From: an uncultured Collinsella sp.
Lineage (GTDB): Bacteria; Actinomycetota; Coriobacteriia; Coriobacteriales; Coriobacteriaceae
Length of the DNA: 7,134 nt
Assembly (NCBI GenBank): GCA_959601045.1
Contig: CAUGNZ010000056.1
Span: forward strand, 1 to 7,134
Direction: 5' to 3'
Shown here: piece by piece, positions 1 through 4,663 of the stretch
How the letters are laid out: each line of letters opens with the position of its first letter
Numbering within the stretch: position 1 is the stretch's first letter
Notes under the pieces: generated by a model
What the model was told of the DNA's origin: nothing
Database searches by the model: none
What the model saw: the letters and a program-made list of their open reading frames with translations, nothing else
Program-made: the position numbers and the translations under genes

Positions 1-65
1 GGCCAGCCCGTGGGAGGCCAGGGCGCCGCTGACCGGTGGACGGCACCGAGCCGTCATCGAGATTG
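1..65. other. Unassigned left edge, end of an upstream unit
   Basis: No gene can be recognised here. On the plus strand, frame 1 runs open from the window edge to a TGA at 64-66, just before the terminator, so it could be the last 21 codons of a truncated upstream gene; the residues resemble no family I know. A perfect 6-bp hairpin lies inside (GACGGC at 39-44, loop ACCGA, GCCGTC at 50-55), so the 3' end of a structured RNA is also possible. Only the terminator that follows suggests that an upstream transcript ends here. Confidence 0.3.
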
Positions 66-101
66 AAAAAGGGGGAGGCCTCGCGGCCTCCCCCTTTTTT
101 T
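66..101 (+). terminator. Strong intrinsic terminator upstream of acpS
   Basis: A perfect 10-bp GC-rich stem (GGGGGAGGCC at 71-80 with GGCCTCCCCC at 85-94) closes a TCGC tetraloop and is followed by seven T residues (95-101). Five A residues at 66-70 precede the stem, so they can extend the pairing and could also give a U-tract for transcripts from the other strand. It would end an upstream transcript and insulate the acpS operon from it. Confidence 0.92.
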
Positions 102-115
102 GTATCTCGGGCAAT

Positions 116-145
116 TTGTCTCACATAGTAGCTGTGTTTTATAAC
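116..145 (+). promoter_or_regulatory. Possible distal promoter of the acpS operon
   Basis: TTGTCT at 116-121 resembles a housekeeping -35 box (TTGACA), and TATAAC at 140-145 resembles a -10 box (TATAAT). The spacer is 18 bases. It lies just downstream of the terminator and in front of a second, similarly built pair. Assignment is by eye from consensus only; activity is inferred. Confidence 0.45.
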
Positions 146-151
146 CCTCGT

Positions 152-181
152 TTGTCGCATCTTCTGTGAACGGGCTACAAT
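152..181 (+). promoter_or_regulatory. Likely proximal promoter of the acpS operon
   Basis: TTGTCG at 152-157 and TACAAT at 176-181 form a -35/-10 pair with an 18-base spacer. Transcription would start near 187-190, giving a leader of only about 20 bases ahead of the acpS start at 211. The position between a strong terminator and the first gene of the operon supports it. Confidence 0.55.
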
Positions 182-200
182 AACTTAGTCTGTGCGATAT

Positions 201-208
201 GGAGGTGA
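201..208 (+). promoter_or_regulatory. Ribosome binding site that fixes the acpS start
   Basis: GGAGGTGA matches the anti-Shine-Dalgarno sequence closely. With GGAGG at 201-205, the ATG at 211 sits 5 bases downstream. The in-frame ATG at 199 overlaps this site and has no such sequence ahead of it, so 211 is the better start. Confidence 0.85.
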
Positions 209-210
209 AC

Positions 211-750
211 ATGGCTGAAGCTGGTATCGGCGTTGATATCGTCGAGATTTCCCGCATGAAATCAATTCTTGAAAAGACGCCGTCGTTTGCTCGGCGTGTG
301 TTTACCGAAGAAGAGCGTGCGTATTGTGATGCATCGTCGCGTCCCGCTGCTCACTATGCCAGCCGCTTTGCTTCGCGCGAGGCGGTACTTAAAGCTCTCG
401 GCACGGGTTTTAGTCAAGGCGTGGGTCGCAAGGATGTTTCGGTAAAGCGTGATAAACTCGGCAAACCGAAGGCTCTGCTTTCTGGTCGTGCTCTCGAAAT
501 CGCCCAGGATTTGGGTGTTGTCGAGGTCGCTCTTTCTATTACCCTTACGGGTGACTTGGCTGTCGCTAATGCCATTGCAATCACCGAGGATGCTCGACCT
601 AAGCCTAAGGAAGAAAAGGTGAGCAACAAGAAACGCGTTGCGCAGACATTTAAAGAGGCTCGCTCTGTTTTAGATGAGCTTGAGCAGCTGCAGAATTCAG
701 CATTGACGGAGCACTTGGGCGATGCTTCGCAAGATACGCTAGGAGCATAG
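211..750 (+). CDS. acpS: Holo-[acyl-carrier-protein] synthase AcpS, with C-terminal extension
   Basis: AcpS transfers the 4'-phosphopantetheine arm of coenzyme A to a serine of acyl carrier protein, which activates fatty acid synthesis; it is cytosolic and normally a trimer. The 179-residue product has the family signatures: GIGVDIVEISR at 5-15 with metal-binding Asp9, RRVFTEEE at 28-35, and SRFASREAVLKALGTG at 51-66 with metal-binding Glu57. The late Ser-His-Thr seen in many AcpS proteins reads ITLTGD here, which is tolerable because E. coli AcpS also lacks it. The core ends near residue 127, where the family usually stops. About 50 extra, highly charged residues follow (KPKEEK, then a helix-like DELEQLQ stretch) and match nothing I recognise. 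It is the first gene of the operon, and its stop codon directly abuts the nnr start, with AGGAG (741-745) inside its last codons. The core call is firm; the role of the tail is unknown. Confidence 0.95.
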   Translation: MAEAGIGVDIVEISRMKSILEKTPSFARRVFTEEERAYCDASSRPAAHYASRFASREAVLKALGTGFSQGVGRKDVSVKRDKLGKPKALLSGRALEIAQDLGVVEVALSITLTGDLAVANAIAITEDARPKPKEEKVSNKKRVAQTFKEARSVLDELEQLQNSALTEHLGDASQDTLGA

Positions 751-2367
751 ATGAAACCGGTTTTGAGTACCGAAGAAGTCGTTCGTCTCGAGGATATCAT
801 CGAACGCGAAGGGACTTCGAAGGCCGAGCTTATGGAGCTAGCGGGTGAGTTTGCCGCCAACGAGGTCTTGAAGCTCAATCCCGATCGGGTTCTCGTTCTG
901 GTCGGTTTTGGTAATAATGGCGGCGACGGTTGGGTTGCCGCCGATATCTTGAGCCACAAGGGTGTGGACGTGGATATCGTTTCTCCGGTTGAGCCGGATG
1001 AGATTCCTGCTGCTCTGGCACGTCATGTTGCTCGTCGAACTGCCGGTCGCGATGTGCACGTTTGCGTCGGTCCCTCGCGTGACGAACTCGAGGTTTTGAT
1101 CGATAAGGCGGATGTTGTTGTCGATGCCATTTTTGGTACCGGTTTCCACGGGAATCTGCGTGCGCCGTTCTCCATTTGGATTCCTACGGTCAATGAATGC
1201 GCCGATTGTGTCTTATCCATTGATGTCCCCTCGGGCCTGAATGCCGAGACGGGCGTTGTTGATGATGATTGCATTCGCGCCGAGCGCACCGTGACGATGA
1301 TTGCTCCTAAGATTGGTTTGTATAGCGCCGATGGCCCCGAGTATGCCGGCGACTTGGTATGCGGGGGTCTGTACGATCGCCTTGACGAGGTGATCGACGA
1401 CGTGGATCATGCTGCCGAGATCGTTGAGCCCGGTGACCTTGTTGACTATTTTGCACCGCTGCCGAGCAATATCGATAAGTATTCTCGTGGCTCGGTGCTC
1501 ATCGTTGCTGGTTCGGCACAGTATCCCGGTGCCGCTATTATGGCCGCTAAGTCCGCGGCACGTGCCGGTGCTGGATATGTCGCCGTCGCAACGCCCGATG
1601 CCTGCGCTAATCTCATTCGCATGGCGCTTCCGTCTATTCCAGTCTTCGCCATTCCCTCCGATTCCCGTGGCTCCTTTGGCGCCGCAGCGCGCATGACGGT
1701 ATGCGAGATTGCTAAGAAGTACAGCTGCGTTTTGTGCGGACCGGGCATGACGACATCCGCCGGCGCTATGCAGGTGGTTTCTGGCCTACTTGAGCTCGAC
1801 GTTCCGCTTATCCTGGACGCCGATGCGCTCAACTGTCTCTCTAAGATTGCGATTGACGGTATCGACAGTAATCCCGAGATGTATCGCCGTGAGCAACCGC
1901 TGGTCATGACGCCGCACTATCGTGAGCTTTCACGTTTGGTTGCCGGTGACGAGGTCAACGATTTGGGGACGGCAATCGCTGCCGCACAGAAGGTTGTCTG
2001 GGCTGCGGGCTCCGATAACCTTGTCGTCATCGCCAAGGGGCCAACGACGGCTATTTGCGGTGTTGAGCGCGTGCTCCTGCCGCTGTCGGGCCCGGCATCG
2101 TTGGCGACTGCCGGTTCCGGCGATGTTCTCGCTGGCATCCTTGCCGGCACGCTGGCAACTATGCGTGACGATATGGATCGCTGGGAGCTGCTGTACTCGT
2201 ACGCCGTCGCACTTCACAGCTACGCCGGTTTTGCTGCGGCGACGGAGTATGGTGAGAAGAGCGTTATCGCGACCGATCTTATCGACTTGATCGGTCCTGC
2301 CATGGAGCTGGCGGCAAAGGATGCGCTCGAAGATCTGGGAATCATGGACGAAGGGTCGGATGACTAA
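751..2367 (+). CDS. nnr: Bifunctional NAD(P)H-hydrate epimerase / ADP-dependent dehydratase
   Basis: This repair enzyme rescues NADH and NADPH damaged by hydration. The N-terminal epimerase domain (about 1-215, YjeF_N) interconverts the R and S forms of NAD(P)HX, and the C-terminal dehydratase domain (about 225-520, carbohydrate kinase-like) uses ADP to restore the S form. Epimerase marks are VGFGNNGGDG at 51-60, DAIFGTG at 125-131 and SIDVPSGLNAETG at 156-168. Dehydratase marks are KYSRGSVLIVAGS at 243-255, a RAGAGYV segment at 271-277, CGPGM at 329-333, LDADALN at 355-361, AKGPTTA at 428-434 and the nucleotide-site TAGSGDVLAG at 453-462. The 538-residue length fits the fused bacterial form. 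Two variations stand out: MELAG at 29-33 where MENAG is usual, and TPHYRELSRL at 387-396 where TPHPGE is usual. The start directly abuts the acpS stop, with AGGAG 5 bases upstream. Only 2 bases separate it from alr. Confidence 0.95.
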   Translation: MKPVLSTEEVVRLEDIIEREGTSKAELMELAGEFAANEVLKLNPDRVLVLVGFGNNGGDGWVAADILSHKGVDVDIVSPVEPDEIPAALARHVARRTAGRDVHVCVGPSRDELEVLIDKADVVVDAIFGTGFHGNLRAPFSIWIPTVNECADCVLSIDVPSGLNAETGVVDDDCIRAERTVTMIAPKIGLYSADGPEYAGDLVCGGLYDRLDEVIDDVDHAAEIVEPGDLVDYFAPLPSNIDKYSRGSVLIVAGSAQYPGAAIMAAKSAARAGAGYVAVATPDACANLIRMALPSIPVFAIPSDSRGSFGAAARMTVCEIAKKYSCVLCGPGMTTSAGAMQVVSGLLELDVPLILDADALNCLSKIAIDGIDSNPEMYRREQPLVMTPHYRELSRLVAGDEVNDLGTAIAAAQKVVWAAGSDNLVVIAKGPTTAICGVERVLLPLSGPASLATAGSGDVLAGILAGTLATMRDDMDRWELLYSYAVALHSYAGFAAATEYGEKSVIATDLIDLIGPAMELAAKDALEDLGIMDEGSDD

Positions 2368-2369
2368 TC

Positions 2370-3515
2370 ATGAATAAAGCCGATTTGACGCGCTGGTCCT
2401 GGGTCGAGATCGACCGCGGGGCGCTCCGTCGCAACACGAGAGCCTATAAGAACTTATTGAATCCGCGTCAGCGCCTGTGCTGCGTGGTCAAGGCCGATGC
2501 TTATGGTCATGGAGCTGTTGAGTGTGCCAAGATCATGTATTCGGCCGGTGCCGACATGTTTGCCGTGGCGACGGTCAACGAGGGCGTTGGGCTCCGTCAG
2601 GGCGGGATTACTAAGCCCATCCTGATTCTAAGCGAGCCGCCTATCGAGGCTATTCCGACGTTGCTCGAGTTTGATATCATGCCCTCGGTCTATACGTCTG
2701 ACTTTGCTCTTGCGTATGGCGAATGTGCCGTCGCGGCGGGCAAGGTGGGCAAGTATCATCTCGCCATCGAGACGGGCATGAACCGCATTGGCGTACATTA
2801 CACGCAGGTGCTCGACTTTGTCCGCGGTATTAATTTCCATCGCGGTATTCAGTGCGACGGCGTATTTACGCACTTCGCCACGGCCGATGAACCTTCGGGT
2901 TGGGACTACAAGCTGCAGTGCCAGCGTTTTACCGAGGCCGTTCAGGCCATTAAGGACGCAGGTTTTGAATGCGGTATCGTGCATTGTGCCAATACGCCGT
3001 CCTCGATGCTCGATTCTTCAATGCACTTTGACATGATTCGTGCCGGCATCGGTTTGTATGGTCTGCAGCCATGTGAGCTGAGTGGTCGCGTGATGCAGCT
3101 TGATCCCGTCATGAGCGTCCACGCGCGTGTGACGCGCGTGGCGCATCCTGCGATGGGCGAGGGCGTGGGCTACGGCTTTACCTACCGCGTACCGCGCACG
3201 CGCGTTCAGATCTGCACCCTTCCGATCGGTTATGCCGATGGCCTTTCGCGTACGCTTTCCAATCGTATGGACGTGCTGTATCGCGGCGAGCGTGTGCGTC
3301 AGGTGGGCAATATCTGCATGGACCAGTTTATGGTCGCCATTCAGTCCAACCCGGCGCATGAGATTCCCGAGGCCGAGTATGGTGACGAGATGATCATTGT
3401 CGGCCGCGATGGAGATGCCGAGATTACCATGGACGAGATGGCGCGCCTACGCGGCACGATTAACTACGAGGTCGCTTGCGGCTTTGGTATGCGTCTCGAC
3501 AAAGTCTACGTGTAG
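2370..3515 (+). CDS. alr: Alanine racemase, PLP-dependent
   Basis: Alr interconverts L- and D-alanine in the cytosol and supplies D-alanine for peptidoglycan. The product is 381 residues, normal for the family. The barrel domain carries the PLP lysine in VVKADAYGHG (Lys41), MNRIG with Arg139, THFATADE with His168, HCAN with Asn208 and RAGIGLYG with Arg224, which should face the pyridine nitrogen. The C-terminal domain carries the second catalytic base in GVGYG (Tyr268), GYADG at 287-291, CMDQ with Met317 and Asp318, and NYEV with Tyr366. In well-studied Alr proteins the segment before GM-R-G has a lysine that is carbamylated (Lys129 in Geobacillus stearothermophilus); here it reads HLAIETGM, with Ala132 in that place. 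The tail after NYEV is also divergent. The start is 2 bases after the nnr stop. No strong Shine-Dalgarno sequence lies at normal spacing (AAGGG at 2351-2355 is far), so coupling to nnr translation is likely. Confidence 0.96.
   Translation: MNKADLTRWSWVEIDRGALRRNTRAYKNLLNPRQRLCCVVKADAYGHGAVECAKIMYSAGADMFAVATVNEGVGLRQGGITKPILILSEPPIEAIPTLLEFDIMPSVYTSDFALAYGECAVAAGKVGKYHLAIETGMNRIGVHYTQVLDFVRGINFHRGIQCDGVFTHFATADEPSGWDYKLQCQRFTEAVQAIKDAGFECGIVHCANTPSSMLDSSMHFDMIRAGIGLYGLQPCELSGRVMQLDPVMSVHARVTRVAHPAMGEGVGYGFTYRVPRTRVQICTLPIGYADGLSRTLSNRMDVLYRGERVRQVGNICMDQFMVAIQSNPAHEIPEAEYGDEMIIVGRDGDAEITMDEMARLRGTINYEVACGFGMRLDKVYV
3119..3141. repeat. Perfect 9-bp inverted repeat inside alr
   Basis: CCACGCGCG at 3119-3127 and CGCGCGTGG at 3133-3141 are exact reverse complements around a 5-base spacer (TGTGA). 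It spans codons of the stretch just before the catalytic tyrosine region. The hairpin is visible in the sequence; any role in the mRNA is unproven, and GC-rich Arg, Val and Ala codons may be the whole cause. Confidence 0.6.
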
Positions 3516-3518
3516 GAG
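3514..3518 (+). promoter_or_regulatory. Ribosome binding site that fixes the glycosylase start
   Basis: AGGAG overlaps the alr stop codon and lies 5 bases ahead of the ATG at 3524. The longer in-frame reading from 3476 would overlap the end of alr by 40 bases and would add 16 residues unlike the family, so 3524 is preferred. Confidence 0.8.
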
Positions 3519-3523
3519 TCGCT

Positions 3524-4144
3524 ATGGGCGTCATGCACATCCCCGGCCATAGCCATCAGGCGCCGCGTGAGGTCGCACTCGAGGAGATCGAGGCCGTTCT
3601 GGGCGATTGTCACCTTTGCCAGCTTTACCAGTCGCGCCATAACATCGTGTTTGGCGTGGGAAACCCCCACGCTCGCGTGATGTTTATTGGCGAGGCGCCG
3701 GGCCGCAATGAGGATTTGCAGGGCGAGCCCTTTGTGGGGGCGGCAGGCGAGGACCTCAACGGCATTTTGTCGCTGGCGGGGCTCAAACGCGAAGACGTCT
3801 ACATTGCCAACGTGCTTAAGTGCCGCCCGCCGGGAAACCGCAATCCGCGTCCCGAGGAAGTGCTGGCTTGCTCGCCGTTTTTGCGTGAGCAGATTCGAAG
3901 CATCTGGCCCGATATTATTGTGACGCTCGGCAACCCCGCGACGCACTTTGTGCTTAAGACCGAGATTGGCATTACTAAGCTGCGCGGCAGGTTCCACCAG
4001 ATGGGGCATTTTGTAGTAATGCCCACGTTCCATCCGGCAGCAGCGCTACGCAATCCGGCGTGGCAGGAGCTACTGGAGGAAGACTTTAAGATGCTGGGCG
4101 ACTATCTGGAGCGACATCCCGCACCAGAGGACGCCTCGGAATAA
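3524..4144 (+). CDS. Family 4 uracil-DNA glycosylase, iron-sulfur type
   Basis: The enzyme cuts uracil bases from DNA, which arise by cytosine deamination or dUTP incorporation, and starts base excision repair. The 206-residue product has the four cysteines expected to hold a 4Fe-4S cluster: Cys29 and Cys32 (CHLC), Cys100 (NVLKCRPP) and Cys116. The last pair has the same spacing as in the Thermotoga maritima enzyme as I recall it. Catalytic-pocket motifs are GEAPGRNED at 56-64 followed by GEPFVGAAG at 67-75, and PTFHPAAALR at 167-176, where the usual HPS becomes HPA. GEAPG..ED points to family 4 more than family 5. It begins 8 bases after alr and ends with two stop codons in a row (TAA TAA at 4142-4147). 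A DNA repair gene between alr and tsaE has no obvious link to its neighbours and probably only shares their transcript. Confidence 0.93.
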   Translation: MGVMHIPGHSHQAPREVALEEIEAVLGDCHLCQLYQSRHNIVFGVGNPHARVMFIGEAPGRNEDLQGEPFVGAAGEDLNGILSLAGLKREDVYIANVLKCRPPGNRNPRPEEVLACSPFLREQIRSIWPDIIVTLGNPATHFVLKTEIGITKLRGRFHQMGHFVVMPTFHPAAALRNPAWQELLEEDFKMLGDYLERHPAPEDASE

Positions 4145-4156
4145 TAAGGAGCATAT

Positions 4157-4663
4157 ATGTCCCTGGAGCGCCTGGGGGTAGGTACTTACAAAACGACTTG
4201 CGCTGCCGATACGGAGTACTTTGGCGAGCTAATTGCACCGTGCCTTGAGGACGGCGATGTGCTCATCCTGACCGGTGGCCTGGGAGTGGGCAAAACTCAC
4301 TTTACCAAGGGCGTCTCGCGCGGGCTGGGCGATGGGCATATGGTTACGAGCCCTACGTTTGCGCTCATGGCCGTCCACGATCAAGGTCGTATTCCGCTGT
4401 TTCACTTTGATCTATACCGCCTGGAGCATGCCTACGAGCTCGAGGATACGGGCATTTTCGATGTGCTGGGCTATGAGGGTGCTTGCCTGCTGGAATGGGG
4501 CGAACAATTCCAAGACGAGCTGACGGATGAGTATCTTTCGGTGACGCTCAAGCGTGATGAGGGCGACAGTGATGTGCGAACGATAACGCTCGAGGCGCAC
4601 GGTGACCGCGCAATGGAGCTTTCCCATTTGATTGATAAGGCTGTACAAGATGAGCTTGCATAA
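4157..4663 (+). CDS. tsaE: tRNA t6A biosynthesis ATPase TsaE
   Basis: TsaE is the P-loop ATPase that binds the TsaB-TsaD pair and drives its turnover during t6A37 formation on tRNAs reading ANN codons. The 168-residue product has Walker A GGLGVGKT at 40-47, the switch-like SPTFALM at 65-71, HFDLYRL at 83-89 in the Walker B region, and LLEWGEQ at 111-117, whose Glu113-Trp114 pair is typical of the family. It is somewhat longer than the usual 150 or so residues owing to a charged tail. AAGGAG at 4146-4151 lies 5 bases ahead of the ATG. Its last codons overlap the start of the TsaB-RimI-TsaD gene, fitting coupled synthesis of partner proteins. Confidence 0.95.
   Translation: MSLERLGVGTYKTTCAADTEYFGELIAPCLEDGDVLILTGGLGVGKTHFTKGVSRGLGDGHMVTSPTFALMAVHDQGRIPLFHFDLYRLEHAYELEDTGIFDVLGYEGACLLEWGEQFQDELTDEYLSVTLKRDEGDSDVRTITLEAHGDRAMELSHLIDKAVQDELA

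Noticed and set aside
39..55. GGCACCGAG hairpin resembling the 3' hairpin of a Cas9 tracrRNA
   Set aside because: Only about nine bases are shared, the other side of the stem differs, and no cas gene or repeat array is present. Chance similarity.
414..959. Minus-strand open frame of 181 codons across the acpS-nnr junction
   Set aside because: Low-complexity Ser, Thr and Arg-rich translation opposite two well-identified genes; a shadow frame.
3654..3672. 7-bp perfect hairpin (GCGTGGG and CCCACGC) early in the glycosylase gene
   Set aside because: The codons spell the conserved Gly-Val-Gly-Asn-Pro-His segment of the family, which accounts for the pairing; there is no T-tract.
3506..4033. Minus-strand open frame of 175 codons opposite the glycosylase
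   Set aside because: The plus strand encodes a full family 4 glycosylase with all four cysteines; the antisense translation matches nothing known to me.
4632..4652. TTG at 4632 as the start of the fusion gene
   Set aside because: It would add six residues with no family match and needs a rarer start codon; the ATG at 4650 has AAGG 9 bases upstream and fits the TsaB N terminus better.
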